From contig NC_087077.1 in assembly GCF_026151205.1 (NCBI RefSeq), positions 1,984,001 through 2,048,000 of the forward strand: DNA of 64,000 nt, in the 5' to 3' direction. Made by a program: the position numbers and the translations under genes. This document shows, piece by piece, positions 34,200-57,711 of this stretch. Within the stretch, counting starts at the first letter, position 1, and each line of letters opens with the position of its first letter. The notes under the pieces are model-generated. The model was not told the origin of the DNA. It did no database searches and saw only the letters and a program-made list of their open reading frames with translations. Origin of the DNA: Bolinopsis microptera. Its lineage: Eukaryota; Ctenophora; Tentaculata; Lobata; Bolinopsidae.

Positions 34200-37100
34200 T
34201 CAACCGCTGGCAGGACCAGACTTTATCCACTACGGATCCTGTCAGGTTACACCCACCACTTCTCAGCTTCAGTCATTGATGAATTGACGAATGCTTAGCG
34301 ATTGTCGATAATAATAATTCATCTGAAAATCAGGACCACAGAAGAAGAAAAAATTTAGGCAGTCTCCTTAGTTTTTTCAAATCGATTCTGCTCCCCTCGA
34401 CACCTATCTGTTAACCCATTGCACGACCCCTACGCGCTGAGGTAGACTTATTCAAGATTAACATTTTGCAGTATCTTAAAACTTGAAAAGTAAATAACGT
34501 TTGCAATCATTAACTTCCACACATGATCAAGAGCTGCTCATCCTGAAACAAAGAAGCTCACCCTTGCAGAGGTCTCCTTTCCCTGGCTAGGTCTTGCTGA
34601 AAGTGTTTGCGCTGTGGTGAATGGACATAGGGTTGACAATGAAGTCAAGTCCCTTTCCCACTTGACAGGTCCCTGCAGCATGAGCATGCAACGGGTCACA
34701 CTCCATCTGATGGTAGCTCTATACTACCATTCTCTAGAAGCCATCCAGATGTCCATCAAGGAACATCAACAGACAATGATAGCCAAATCTCAAAACTTCT
34801 TGACTCTATCAACAACAAGCTTGCTGAGCTCAAACTTGACATCAACTGTTTAAAAAACAAGAGTAGGTCGTCAACTGTTTCCCCCCTGATCTGCCCATGG
34901 CCTCCTTTCCATATAAGTCACCTGCTCCATGTGAAACTGACAAGAACAGCTGCTCCTAGATGCACAGAAGCATGCAAGTGTAGACGGACCCTAAGTCCAA
35001 GCACATTCTGTCGTATGTCCCAGAATTTGTAGATGGAAAAATTGAACTCTGAGCTCTCCAGTTTCTTAGGACCAAACAGAAGGAAGCCTTGATGTAACTC
35101 GAAAATTGGACATGGGGTTGTGAGCTTGGCGAACCTTATCGTACCCGGGGGCTAAAGCTGAAAAAACCGGGACCTCAACAGGAATTTCTGAGGTTCTTAA
35201 TAAGTGTCTCCAAGATAAAGGAAAGAAGTCTTAGATAGTTTCAACAATCAACCAGTGCTTGATAAAATCGGTACACGACGGGAAAACAGCTTTCTTCCTA
35301 AGCACTGTGATTAACGAGCAATCATTTGGTTCCATGAAAGTTCCATTTTTTACAGTATCCTTAGGTGGTGGATTGCTCGGGTCAATTCACCAAAAACGGA
35401 TCAACTGAAGGAGAAAAATCGTAGAGGACATTAGATGGGTGTAGTCTTCTATGTGAGGCAAACAGTCCCAGTTTCTGTGGGACCCCGAATTGATAAGAGC
35501 CAGAAAAGAGGGAATTGAGTATCGTATAACCATTTCGCTACGTAAGCAGGAGCACCAATGCGGACATTGATTATTTGGGATTCAAAACACCCGGTTCTCA
35601 AATTTGGGGCGGTAAGGAAAATTTGGTCACAAAACTGCTGGGGAAAAGAAAATTGAATGTTTCACAATACTCAATAGATCAGTTAAGACCCTGTTTCTTG
35701 TGTAGGATACAAGAACGTTGTAGTACACTGTGGTGTAAATATATCAAGAGGGGAGGGGGGGATGTTAACATTGGGCTAATGAGAAGACAACATACAGCCA
35801 AGAATATTTGTGATATATGTCCTACTCTAAAGTTATAGTTTCACCATCCTTCCAAAATAGGTCTCCTGGCTGAATGACAGAGCCATGGAGGTTTAATAGT
35901 TTATTATTTGGGTTACTGTAATTACTAATACTAGAATAGGACTTTAGATTTTGATAGTTTTGTTGATGAGGAGGGTCTACTGGACAGCAGTTTTGAGATA
36001 CAAGACGCCGGATGACCCAATCCACCTGGGGTCAAGCGGTATCTTTAAACTCTTTCCCGGGCAAATTTGGGCCCATAAGATCCTAGGTCAGCCCTGATGA
36101 TGGGAGGTTGTTCAGTTGCTGTTTACCAAGCCCAAAAAGATTTTCCCCACGTTCTCGTAGATCCGTAGTTATGTATGTTAGCCAAAACTAATATGCGAAA
36201 TTGGTTGCTGCTGCAATAGACCTGTGCGGATGGACATCCATTCATAACTTGTCAGATGTTGTGGGGACAAAATAATGCCAAAAAATGCCCAAAAATGATG
36301 ATAACTTAGTCAACTTTGAGATGCACATACTGCACAAATATGCCACTGATGCCAATTGATATCGTTCGGTATAACCTTTTACCCAATGCTCAAAACTTTC
36401 TCACTAACAGAGTTGAATGCCACCATCCTACCTAAAAATTCATGCTAAATATTTTGTCCAAAATTATTCTAAATATTGATGGATATGCATCAAACTTTGA
36501 CAACTTTGCAGTGAATTGGTCTTGTAATCGACCCCAAATTCTCTGTTATCGGTCTAGCAGGAAGACAAACACTAATCCCGAAAATGGAACTCTGGATCAG
36601 CTTAACGGTTATCCTTTGTTCCCAATCACGCTAATTTGCAGAGAAAAACCAGTTCAAGGTAAGGAGTCAGGAGGTGTGGTCTTTACCTACACGGATTCCC
36701 TTAACTTTAACAAATCACGCGAACTTTACCTCTCTGTAATGAACTCATCGAATCATGATTGTATCATCACTAGCTTGCAAGATCCAAAACGGTCGAAGGG
36801 GTTATATACGTCCCCCAAACGCTCACTTGAGATGTTCAACAAGGTATGAATGTATTCTTCTCAAAACTGGATGGCAAAAAAGTTATATTCTTGGTTGATT
36901 TTCAATGTTAACATTTTGAACGACCCATCTCCATCATAGGGGGCAAATTTCAAGAAATGATATTCAACAACGGCTTATACCCACCTTATCATTACCAAAC
37001 TCACCACAATGCCTGGCTGTTCCAGGACCTGTATTGGAAATATCCATACCAATGTCGTTGATCATCGCTTATGTCTGGTGTGATATCTGACAAGAATCTC

Positions 37101-39660
37101 CCACCATCACCCTATATTCACTCTTATGAACTTTCCCCTGACTCTGTGCCAACAACATGATTCATCAGACAACATTACTATACACTACGACTATAGTTAT
37201 GCTAACTTAGGAAAGCTCGGTTCTTGAAATAGAAAACGATATAGATAGGTACCACCACAGCTGTAACACCTTTTGACTCTTTCGTGCAGTTATTTCAAGA
37301 AATAGATTAGATTTTGTTCTTGCAAACTTCTAACTCCTAGAAACCATACTAAACGTGAACAGCATAACCAAAACCTTGCGATCACCCAGGGCGCATGAAC
37401 TGCATTGACAAGAAAGCTAGGTTGTATTTCGAAAATGGAAGAAGACTTGTCATTAAAAAACTACCTGATGGGGATTCCAAAAACAAGCACTATACTACAG
37501 GAAATCGACAACGTTTCTCAAAAAAGCTCATTAAAGATGGCAAAGGTATGCTGCATACTCAAAAATTCGAGAAGTACAGCATGAACTCAAAACGACCTGG
37601 GGAAATTAATAAAATGAACTCCGTGGCAAAAAATATATCTAGATGTAAGGGCGATTGTCATAGATGGCCAGAGAGTACTTGCAGACGAATAATTGCTAAC
37701 AAATTCTGTGACATTTATTTTACATTCTCTTGCAAGTAACTCTCAATAAAAATGTACTGTAAAACAATAGTATTTCTACTGGACCAGTAGATCATTTGCT
37801 CAGTTTATGTCTAATTCGGTATCTGACTCCATATACTGGAAGGAAGAAACTAATGAAGAAGAATTTGAGGTGATCCGAGATCTTTCAAACATGGTAAGCC
37901 AGTGGACATTACCTGTAGTTGTTGTAAAATAAACCGGCAAAATCATTGCAGGTACCTTTGGCTAGGCTTACAACACATGTATACAAAGTGGTACATCCCA
38001 AGTATTTTAAAACTGGTAAAGTTATTCCTATTTACAAGAATGGACAAAAAGAAGCATTGAAAATTATCGGACTGTATCAATCTTACTTTTATTGGAAAGA
38101 TCTTCGAGAAAGGTTAATTATAACGCCTCTATAATTTTCTTTCACATCTAAAGGTGTACTTAACAGACTAACACGTTTGGTTTAGAAAAAGGCACATTCT
38201 ACCACCATGCTCTACACAAAATCTATAGGGACTCCGTTATAAGTCTCTGGCAAGCAAGAAACATGTTCCTAGGGATATTCATTGACTGAGCCAAAGCCTT
38301 CGCACCCTTGAATTCACAGCTATTCTTTTATGCATATTAAATTCTACGGTTTAGGGGGCCCCTGCCCTTACCTTGACTAAAAAGCTATTTGACTAACAGA
38401 AAAGCAGTTATGTTATGTATAACGATGTACCATCAGAAAACAATGGACGTGAAATTTGGTGTACCACAAGGGTCAATTCTAGGGCCGTTACTCTTCCTAT
38501 GTATCTGAACGATATAGTAAACTGCTTTTTCAGACAGTGAGGGTGAATGAAATTTGTACTTTTGCTGATTGACACTAATATCTTTCATATCAGGACATCT
38601 AGAGAAGCAACATACAAAAAAGCCAACTTAGTACTTAAACATGTCTCGATTTACATGAAATGTATTCTACTTCATATCAACATGTCCAAATGCTGTACAT
38701 TACTATTTAAACCTGCCTCTGAAATGATGACACTGGTGCACGGACAGACCATTGCAATCCTGCTAGTTGAATCTAGATCAATATCATCAATGGATTAAGG
38801 TTATTACTAAAGTCAAGGATACCAATTATAGGTGTTGTTATAGATAGTAAGCTAAACTGATTGCCCACATGCACTTCATCCGTAAAAAAAACGCGTCTTT
38901 GGACTGGTGCAATCTGCAGAATTCGGCACTCGATACCTTCTGAAACTGTATTTGAAAATATTATAATGCTCCTTTTGAATCACATCTCAGTGCACGGATA
39001 AGTGTGTGGGGTGTTTGTTGTCCTCAAATGAAACGGTTCCAATGATAGTCTTCTTTTCATCAAACAGAAGCAACTGATAAGGATTCCTTTTTGGCGACCT
39101 TGACTATATTTAGATAAACAATCAACATGTGCACGTACTAGACCATTACGTATGCAAAATCTAGACCATAAACACTTGGAAAAGGAACATACAAAACCCA
39201 GTTTTAATAGATTAAAATACTTACGGCTCAAAACTTGTACAAAATATCACCGGCATCTTAGAATTTTCTAAGAATTATCAAGGACCCCACTGCCATACTC
39301 CCTTTATGAGACTTTCAACCTTTTTCAAACCGTGCAACGAGTCTCACGGTTATTCTCCTAATTAAAATCATCAAAATTACTTTTTGTTTAATGCAGCCAA
39401 GCTTTGGAACGCTGTTCAAAAAAAAAAATATTTAACTTCAAGCAATTGCTTAAGAAAACGGCCATTAGTTGATTAAAAACTGAGAACAAAGCACTATTTA
39501 TACAAGCACAGGCAGTGACTTAAAAGATACTTGGACTCCAAAACAATTTAAATTGCAGTAAATCAAGTCTTGAATTGCAGCGGGCGCACAACTTACTATA
39601 CTATTCGGATTGTAACTTAGACAGAAAATCTGTCAAATCGATTTTGGGCGCTTTTTAACC
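34200..39660 (+). mobile_element. Degraded CR1/L2-like LINE (non-LTR retrotransposon)
   Basis: Pieces of a two-ORF LINE follow in order on the plus strand. A helical ORF1-like stretch lies around 34770-34860 (SQISKLLDSINNKLAELKLD). An endonuclease-like stretch at 36440-36850 includes LNGYPLFP and SGGVVFTY. Reverse-transcriptase remnants at 38150-38520 include GHSTTMLY and VKFGVPQGSILGPLLFL. The typical C-terminal motif near 39400 reads FLFNAAKLWNAVQ. The frames are broken by many stops and frameshifts, so this is an old dead copy. Clade assignment rests only on the look of the endonuclease and reverse-transcriptase motifs. Boundaries are approximate, and no target duplication was found. Confidence 0.7.
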
Positions 39661-40899
39661 ATATGTTGTAATGTTTTTTTTTAGATACTAAATATCTAAA
39701 TTTATAAAATTTTTTATCGGAATGAATTAATTGATTGATATTTAATATTTATTTCGGTAGGTTATATGGTATTTGATATTTGATTATATTGTATTGTTAT
39801 TATTGAACGAAGCTAACTCTAGGACATAGTTATACTACTGCTTTTAAGAAAGGGGACTTGGAGTAATAACGACAAGTTGCTTAAAAATTTCTATCCAAAC
39901 CAAGAACTCAGGGGAGGCAAAGGTGGGTGCGTAAACTTTTGTCTGCACTCTGCGATCCTGTATCACCCAGGATTCTTCTCGACGTATCTTTTGTAAAAGG
40001 TATATACCTTCTAGTCAATCTCTTTGCTACTCACGTCCCCTAAGAATCTGTATCTAAAGTTGTGCTAAGTTATATATATATAGAAAATTTACTTTTGTCT
40101 GCTTTAATTGATACTAAATAAATTGTTGTTTTCTTGAAAAAATTGTTGTTTTCTTGCTCTTTTCTTCTCAGTCTCTTGAGCCAATACAACATAGGAAATT
40201 GGGTTTAAGCGGCGTTGGTTGGAGCAGGAAGCGTGAAAACACTCTTTACAATCCAAAAAATGCTCTTTCCAACGCATTCAAAACGATTTCTTGCTGATAA
40301 ATCTAGTCGGGCTTGATCTCCAGTTACTGTACCTCGTGGTGGTAACTGCATGCCGCTAACTGGAAGAAGAGGGGGGGAGCTCTGTCTGAACGTCTTTGCA
40401 TTTGACTGTCCGCATGATATTAGCTATTGTATCTCGAAGTGAGTTATGCTAAGGTCACATAACCCCAAGGTTTAACACGTGAGGGCATGGTTTTGCGAGT
40501 AGGAAATCACCACAAGTACAAAGTTAGTTTTGGACAATCTTGCAGCTTCAGGTTTATATCATAAAGCTATAGCATCTGAAAACTGTGCTTAATCAGGAGA
40601 AACATAGCTTTTGAGGGTAAGGTGGTTAGCCAGGAAACTTTCACCTTCTCTGCTGCTAGCTGTAACATTACGTTAGATGTTTGTGGCAGAGGACTCCTGG
40701 AAATTCACTTGTTTTTTCCTGTCTTTGGTGTATTGTAATACGTCATTGCGATCTTTACTGATGGATGTCTTGATTTCCATGGCTTTTATCCTTGTTTTCA
40801 TCTTGGATTAGTATCGCGTTTTTAGCAAAAACTGTAGCTTTGGACTGGAATACAGGAACTCTGAGTTGGCCAGTTTCTGTTATTATAGGATTACCCCAG
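39661..40899. other. Unassigned sequence between two retroelement remnants
   Basis: No reading frame or repeat that I can name. Short TATATA and TTGTTGTTTTCTTG repeats lie near 40070-40160. Part of it may belong to the minus-strand retroelement that follows. Confidence 0.35.
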
Positions 40900-42700
40900 C
40901 CCTCCATACCTTGGTGGTAGAGAAAAGGATCTCGTTCTAAGGTGTCAGTGCAACTAAATGTCTATCAAGGAATCTGGAATGAACTCCTCACTGATGGAAG
41001 TTCGAGTGGTTTGAAGTCTATTCTTGGCTATCTTTCCAGGTGTTTAGTCCTAAGTCCTACACACATAGTTCCAACTTTTTGAAAGTCCATATACAAAATG
41101 CAGAATATGCACCTTTGAGGCTCTCTTGATGCAATTCCTGCTAATTGCTCACGTCACGACACATTTCACTTTCTGGTCTTATAAAGCTGTGATGCCTTCT
41201 ATTGACCAATAAAACTTGCTAAATACCCTTCCCAAACTGGTTGTGATGTTTGACATCAGAAAACATCTCTTTTGCAGCTTGTTCAAAATCAGGCTTCACC
41301 CTGGTCCATTGCGACACAAAGTTTTCCACCATTTTTGCAAGCCCAAACTACTTTCCTCCTGCAGCTCGCTCGTCACATCAGCATACCAAAACTGTTTGGT
41401 GCTTTCTATGTTGTGTGTAGAGTAAATTAAGGGATAGTTGCCACAAGCATAGAAACCCATGGCAGGTTGGATCTCCTTGAGTAGTGCCAGATTCACTTAG
41501 ATCATTCTCTCTCCGCCAGATAAAATAACTCCGCGGGGATTCTGTAGATGTTCATAGATATGTTGCAGCCTTGGGCAAACACATACATGTTATTAAGTGC
41601 CATCTCTGTCAGCAAATTGAAAGCATTCTCAGCCTCAAACAAAGATCATTGCTTCTGTTCAGGGGTTTCAAAGAGCTCCTTGGCTGCATGGGACTGCAGC
41701 GTCATCCTCCTTGAAGACCGACACAAACTGAATAGGTGCTGTTGAGGTAGCAAAATCTTCTTGCGATGTCATCATAAACAGATTTGCCAACAATTCTTCT
41801 GATAACCTCACCAAATCCCATAGGGCCGCACCCCGGGCTTTCTTATCCAGAGTAGCACCAGCCTACAAGCAGTGAAGGAATTTCCGTTAACTCAGGTCCA
41901 ACATATCTGACACAATTACAAAGGACCTCTCACCATGTTTGCAATATCCGCTACAAAGAGCATCTGACTTTTTCCCGAACCTGCTTTGAACACAGAATCC
42001 GTTTTTCCACCCGTCAGAAGACAGAAATCCAGCCTGAGGGCCCTCCAGCACCTGAACTTGTTGGCTTACATGGCCTGATCCTGTCTCCGGTCTATGCTTA
42101 ATCAAAAATGGACGGACCACATGTCTAAAATGGGCATTTAGGCAACTGCTTCTGGGGGCTGGGGTGGTGGCTTTCGGATGGTTTCTCCTTGAGGACTTTT
42201 AATAACTTCTGCTGTGGGGTTAAGCGCATGTTGCTCTCTTTCCATATCAGCGCATTGCCGCAGATACTTATTTTTTCCCCCCCCTCCATCATCAGTCGAG
42301 TGAACCCACCTTTTTCAATCTGTCCTTCTCGTACTCCTTCCTCCAATCTCCTCTGGATTTCTCTATCTTCTCTCTGGTGTTCAGTCAATTTCCCTTTTTT
42401 GCCATAGTTTCATTTCTTCGTTTCAAGGCTTTTGCTGTGGTCTGCAGTCTTTGATTTTTGGTTGCTTCTGACTGAAGCAGCATGGCCGGCATTCTTATCA
42501 TATAAGAGGGTCAAACAAATTTCTCTCCATAGCACTGCTGATCCAAAGTTTTTAACAACCTTGGTCATCTCCTCTATGAAACACCTTGCCATATCGCCCC
42601 CTGAGGGGAGGAATAATAATAGATTTCTCTTCCATTGAACAATCTCATCGTAAATTTCCTCACACTTAATCTTCACTTCTTCCACCTTTCATTGGGGACT
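40900..42700 (-). mobile_element. Retroelement fossil with a cnidarian-type reverse transcriptase
   Basis: On the minus strand, broken frames retain the order of a reverse-transcriptase polyprotein I have seen in many cnidarian and mollusc genomes. An N-terminal helical part (YDEIVQWKRNLLLFLPSGGD, 42410-42685) is followed by a linker with REIQRRLEEG (42125-42388), then a domain start resembling the family's GPSGLDADGW (GPQAGFLSSDGW, 41887-42120). Further remnants run towards 41000. I cannot name its class with certainty. It is clearly inactive, with several breaks, and its ends are not resolved. Confidence 0.5.
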
Positions 42701-45700
42701 AACAAAAGGAGGGGGGAGATCTGTGAACTATCGTAGTCAGGAAGTGAGCACTGGAATAGCCGGAGCCTCAACCATTACTTCTTGCTCATCAACTTTTACC
42801 TCCTTATCTCTTTAATCGCTTGGCCGTGAGTAGGTCGTTTCTCTTGGGTTCTGTAACCTCAGGGTCTCCTAGTTCCAGAGGAAACTTGAGTTAACTGTGT
42901 ATATTTTCAGAAGTTGAATGTTATTTCAACACACTCGTCACAGAACAACCAGTGGAAGTCTGTTTTTATAAGCTGTTCTTAAATTAGGCTATCATGTTAA
43001 TACAAGTACAGTGGAACCATCTTTTCGCAACTATTGCAGAACCTGCCGCATCAAGGTCAGTACACAGAGAGGAACAAACAGGGCAGGTATCATTGGTCCT
43101 CTCGGAGATGTCAGTTGAGGTTGGCTGTCAGATGTAAACTTCCCTTAGATATCAGGCTGAAGCAGAATGTCTAATGTACTGTCCAGCATGATCCACTTCT
43201 GATGTCAATTCTGGTACCAGTGTGCACCAAAAAGGACCAACTGATACTGTCTACTTCATTGTTAGATTTAGATCGGTTTTCAATCATTTCCAACCCAAAA
43301 AACGGGGGGACCACCATGTTTTCCGCGGTCGATTACCAGCAGGGCTGTAGCTTGGCTGCTGACCGTCCTACTGGATGGGGGTTCTCCTTACAGTAGTGGA
43401 TCCGGAATTAGGATCTGATGGAGTAATCTCGACACCAGAGGGTTTTACAGAATATTTCGTCAAAAGGAATATTTAATTCTTTTTAAAACAAAAACATATA
43501 CTGAAAAATATACACATACCAAATTTGGAAACGATTGTTTTACATAACAATTTTGCAGGGATGTTTCCATCAGGGATCACCCTCCTCCTTTAACTATTAT
43601 CTCTTTTTGCGGTGTCAGCTCCTCTCCCCAGACCCAATCTTGTATTGATAATGGCAGAATGATATAGGTTGGGGGACGTGGCCCCAAAAAACCCTTGACC
43701 TTAAACTACACACCCAACCATAGCTAAGCTTGCATCCCAAGGAGTACGCTCACCGGGACTACACAGTGCTGCTTCAGTCTGCACTCCCCTCTCGAGCAGG
43801 ACTACTGAGGCAGGGGTTGGGGCAGAGGACTGGGGTCATACATAAACTTCGGTTGTTTACGCGGAAAGGGGGCTTGGCAACTTAGTGAGCACCCACTATG
43901 GCAGATTATTTGGAAAAGTGGGGTACAAAACTGGGATAATCGGGAAAGTGGCACTTAGGGTCACCCCCACCTCCCCAAAAAAACAAATCCACCCTGTCTC
44001 GAGGCTTTGATTACTATTTTGGGCTTCCCTTACTCAAACGATATGGGGTGGCCTAACAAATCATCTCCCGTCTACAACATCAAGTGGAATCCCTATTGTG
44101 GAGTCCAACATAAGGAACCTGTCTCTGCCACTTTTTGAAAATAGGGAGATTTATTGAGCACATGTAGAATTGATAACTCTAACTGAAACGGATATCTAAG
44201 AAAAGCTTGCAGTTCATTAGTACCTCTTTAGAAGAAAGAAAACCCTTTTTTCTTTTACAATTCCAATGACCCACGTGCATGTTCCTTTATTACTTTGCTA
44301 AACAGGAAAACTGGAAATCACTTTATCGGACACCGTTATTGAACTGGACCAGTATGTAGGTTAAGCTGATCAATTTTTTAAAGCAAAACCAACTCGAAAA
44401 GCACACACTCGTCCATTTTTACTTCAGACAACGGACCTTGTGAATCAAATGTGACCCTTGCAGGTGACTTCACAAAAACTTATTTGGGAGAGTGGCAGAA
44501 AACGAAGGAGGAGGGTGGATGTCCAGTTAAGATGACCACATGGGAAGGAGGTCACAGGGTCCATTCGTGGTATCTTGCCGGAGCATTACCTAAGGGCAGG
44601 TCAGCGGGGATTTGGTGAGCGCCTATGTATTCTCCCTACGTTGGCTCAGCTATCAATCTTTTCCCTGCCCAAATGACCGAGTGTGCGATGGGATTCCTTT
44701 GGCATTTGTTGTTCCACTGAAAGACTACCGCACTCTCTCCACCCGGATGTAGGCTCCTGGAGTCTGGTCAGTTAGGTATGGCAAGTAAAAAGATTACTAC
44801 GCTACGAAACCTAAGCACGACGTGAGAATAAAACGTAGGGCAGGCTTCCTGTACCACACCCCGCTCTGGTGTTTGACCTGGAAAATGACAACAGGCGAGG
44901 AGCTCTCCGCTCAGTCTACAGAGGTCCCGGAGGTCTTTATTACACGGTAGCGTCTTTCAAGAAGAGTATGCGAGACAGTATTCACACCAGTTTTAGGTCC
45001 ACCAGTGAACTGGGAAAACCGATGAGGATGTGGCAGCTGTTGTAATAAACATCACAAGTACTGCGCCTTGTTCAGTGGTCCATTAGTGGAGGTACACTAT
45101 GTTGTAATGTTTAAAACATAGTACTACACTATCTTGTGAAGGCTTTGTTTTTAGAAGTTAAATAATACAGTAAAACCCCGATTTACTGCGGCTGTTTTCT
45201 TTCTCCCTAACTGTATAATATCGGTGATTCTGGCATCTGGAATTATAGATGATAGATGAGAAGCTATCTGAAATTGGGTTACATTTTTAGCTCACTGTCT
45301 TTGGGATCTTCTGGGGTAAAAATCATTATTGTAATTATGATTTTTGCAATTTATTACAAGTCTTGATTTTATTAATATTTTCATAATATTAATTAACATT
45401 TTATATATTTTTATAATTAATTGACTTTTTAAAACAAATTTTGTCTATTTTTTAATTGATTATTGTTTTATGTATATTCTGACAAGGTTTTTTATTTAGA
45501 TGTTGTGTTTATCATGGAGCTCACTACTACATTTTAGTATGGAACATTAATAAGATAAAATTATTTATTCTAATCATAGTATTTTTAATAATGTTAAATC
45601 GAAAAATATACGATATTTTAAGTTCATCGTCATCAAATTAACAAACTATCTTTAGCCAGGGCTCCAGGAATCAAGAAATATCATTATGTTACCTAAAGTG

Positions 45701-45973
45701 AGTGTACCGATGGACTTTGGAAGGCACCTGATAGGATTCCCGACTCACAGCAACCTTAAACTAAACACAAGTGAGGGGAGGTGTGGTACGAGCCAGGTTC
45801 AGTGATCCTATCTTCAACAGGCCCCGTCATTGATCACATGACAACCACCCCTTCACATGACCAGTGTGGACATGTTGGGGGCTCAGTAAAGCTGCTGTTC
45901 TGCTGATTGTTGATGCAGCTTTACTCTGAACTGCCAGAGGGATAACAGGAACAGTTTCAGGGACATCTACAAG
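42701..45973. other. Gene-poor stretch, probably old transposon debris
   Basis: The base composition is uneven and somewhat GC-richer around 44500-45050, with no usable reading frame. At 45171 the string CAGTAAAACCCCGATTTAC resembles the terminal inverted repeat of Tigger/pogo-type elements, but I did not find a convincing partner end. I cannot assign the rest. Confidence 0.35.
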
Positions 45974-47331
45974 ATGGCTAATGTGTTTGAAAATGTCTTG
46001 GTTGAGCTGAAAAAGCTGTGCTGAATATTTTACTAAAGGTAGCTGACTCGGTTAAACCCACCATCTTATACTGAACTACTTTATCTATTTGAAGAAGCAG
46101 TTTTGTTTATGAGAAGCGGAAGATAAAAGGATTATTTAATCTTACCATCAAGAAGATTGAGATAATGAAGTGGAAACAGGAGTTTTTAGACAGGAAATCT
46201 TCAGAATGCAGGACTGATTTTCTACCGAAACTAGACATGGTGAATAGAGCTAGCTGGTTCTGAAGTAAAATGAGTTTAACTGTTTGTGTACCAAACTTCG
46301 AACTTAAGCGTTTATCAGAACAGTTTTAAAGTCTAGGTTCCAGGCTTTCTGTTTCTTGTGAGTATCTTCTGGGAAACTCTAATCTTTTCCTCTGTAAAAA
46401 GTCTGATGCAGATTTGTTTAGAACCGTTTTATTTGATGTTTTGGTTGAACTTCCAGATGAGAGAATAAGATGGACTTTTGAGCTTCTTCGCAAAAGTTCC
46501 AAAAAGAGAACTGAGTTGGCTCATAGTTCTGATGAATTAAGTGGATCCAGCTCAACAACAGTATCTAGATGTAACATTATACCCAACTTGTACCATGATA
46601 TGGATATGAACATGTCATTTAATCAGTTGTTGGACTGGCTGTCTGTGTCTGAAGATGTTACCAGTTTGTTGATGGCTATAGAAGCTGTGTGGACATGGAG
46701 CTTGTACCGGTACAATAATCGGAGTAATAAAAATGATAATAGTTATGGTATTGACGTTTCTGTGTTGTCAGCTAAATTAACAGACCTAGTAGAGAAGCGA
46801 GGCTGGTTTCTTTTACCGTCCTACTTCATTCACTATAATTTAGGTCTAATGAGTAACAAAGGCCGGTATATGGAGTATAACTTGGAACAATTCTGCATTC
46901 CTAATAAACAAGATACCTCACACGCTACCATAATTCCCTGTATTGACCCGTGTTTTGAACCACTAAGTTTACTCTCAGGAGACTCCAAGCTGATCTACCA
47001 CTTCCAACACCCGTCAGTAACATCTTGTAGTCTACATGGTAAATGTGGGTTTATTCTAAAAACAGTACCCAGTGAAGCTACATTGTGGACCTTGAGACTG
47101 TGTACTGATAAAGAAGATTACCTGGGTGAAACAGTGCACTTTCATGATGAGATTAGAGCAGAAAAAATGCATGTTTATATTATTGACGATGAAGATAGCG
47201 AACTATTTCCACCATTATCTTGGTTAGGTTGGCTTCATGTTAAAGATGCTCATCAAGAAAGAGACAGCTGGGAGGGGGACTTTATTTCACCTTTTAATAT
47301 TTACACCATACGAGTTATGTATAGTAAGTGA
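45974..47331 (+). CDS. Unrecognised single-exon protein, 5' part disturbed
   Basis: A continuous frame of 333 codons (46330-47331) ends in TGA. It lies on the extension of a disturbed frame that starts at an ATG at 45974 (MANVFENVLVELKK). Open pieces between them (IKGLFNLTIKKIEIMKWKQE, VPNFELKRLSEQF) lie in different frames or end in stops, so the whole is either a pseudogene or a gene with base errors. The long frame is coding-like in composition. It has a mixed helical N-terminal half, a Cys-containing middle (SCSLHGKCGFIL) and an acidic DDEDSELFPP stretch near the end. No signal peptide or membrane span is apparent. I do not recognise the family. Its lack of introns beside intron-rich genes hints at retroposition. 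Confidence 0.5.
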
Positions 47332-48074
47332 TAGTAAATGCTTGTGACCTCATTGTTTGTTTGTTTGTTTTTACAAGAAACGATTTTGTCTAGTAGAAAA
47401 CTGACATTTTACTTTTTCACTGCATTGAGGTGATCCCTACAGTATAGAGGACGGTTTTATTGTATTTTACTACTCAGCTATTGAACTACCAAGTGTTTTG
47501 ATGCGAAACTTAATTCATTGTGTTTGACAAGAATTAAGTTTCTTTTGTAATTTCCCGATCCGTGATGCCATATTTTATCATATTCCATACAACCTGGGGA
47601 CCCCAGTCTTTACTGTTTATAAACATAACATGTAGATATGGCGAAGTGACAGGCCGAGGCCCCGCCCAGTTATAATTGTTAATTCCATATCGAATTTGAA
47701 AATCGTGTATATTTCTATGTGACCATATGTTTATCGTTTATGCAATCTGACACGGTTACGTGCAAAATAGTATAATACCTTAATACTAACTCGAAATAAT
47801 ATGCTATCAATTAGTGCCTAGGGCTATACGTGCATGGTGAAATTAACAATTTACTTGATCGGTTCAGCAGGCCACTAATAATTTAATTCAGAATATCTCG
47901 CAAAATAACTTCGGCACGCGCAGGATAGTCATTATATAATAATGCTCCTTCATCTGTGATAGCTAGGAAAAAAGGGATTTCTTGTTTTTCTTAACCACCA
48001 TTTTCTTCACAGATGGATTCAAATTTAAATATTATGAAACAAGAAAATGGTTGATGTTTTAAAAACTGACTACA
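47332..48074. other. Intergenic, upstream of the Tec-like kinase
   Basis: It holds a diverged relative of the TTAC-GTAA MITE family around 47587-47672 (CCTGGGGACCCCAG... TGACAGGCCGAGGCCCCGCC). The remainder should contain the kinase promoter, but no core motif is evident. Confidence 0.5.
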
Positions 48075-57139
<9,065 letters not shown>

Positions 57140-57711
57140 GTACGTGGTTAAAAAAATTTAGTACAAATTTAAATTTTATTATTTTTAAATTTTTTCTATT
57201 GTTTTATTAGTAATGTATTGATATTTTTCTCAAGCACTACTATGCAGCTATTAATTAACTAAACGTGACGAAAATTGGCCTGTGTCCTGTAACTCCACGA
57301 AAGTGTAACTTAACATAGAACTGATTTTTGTAAATTTTTGAAAGAACCCTCCTTAAAGTATAGTGACGAATTCCTTAAAGATGTTTGTGACACTTATAGT
57401 ACAGCAGCACACCTTATAGATCAACTTTATAGTAGATCTGATTTTGATGCATAGAACTTTACAAAGCAAAAACGCATTTATCCAACTCTAAGTTTCATGT
57501 ATGAATAATCAATCAATCATCAGGGACACAAATCACAAAACTAAAGTGAATATATTATATCATGTATACTGCATAGTCGTGAAAATAAAAGCTGAAACTG
57601 TATAACATAAAACGGACTACTGAAAAGATTTCATAAAATTTAATTCCTGCCTGCTCATAAAATCTATATTGTATCTTTAAATCACAACCATTTAAATATA
57701 AGTAATAGCGT
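57140..57711. other. Non-coding, after the last visible kinase exon
   Basis: AT-rich. I looked here for a DFG-containing kinase exon on the plus strand and found none. It also contains the presumed 3' flank of the minus-strand coiled-coil gene. Confidence 0.5.
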
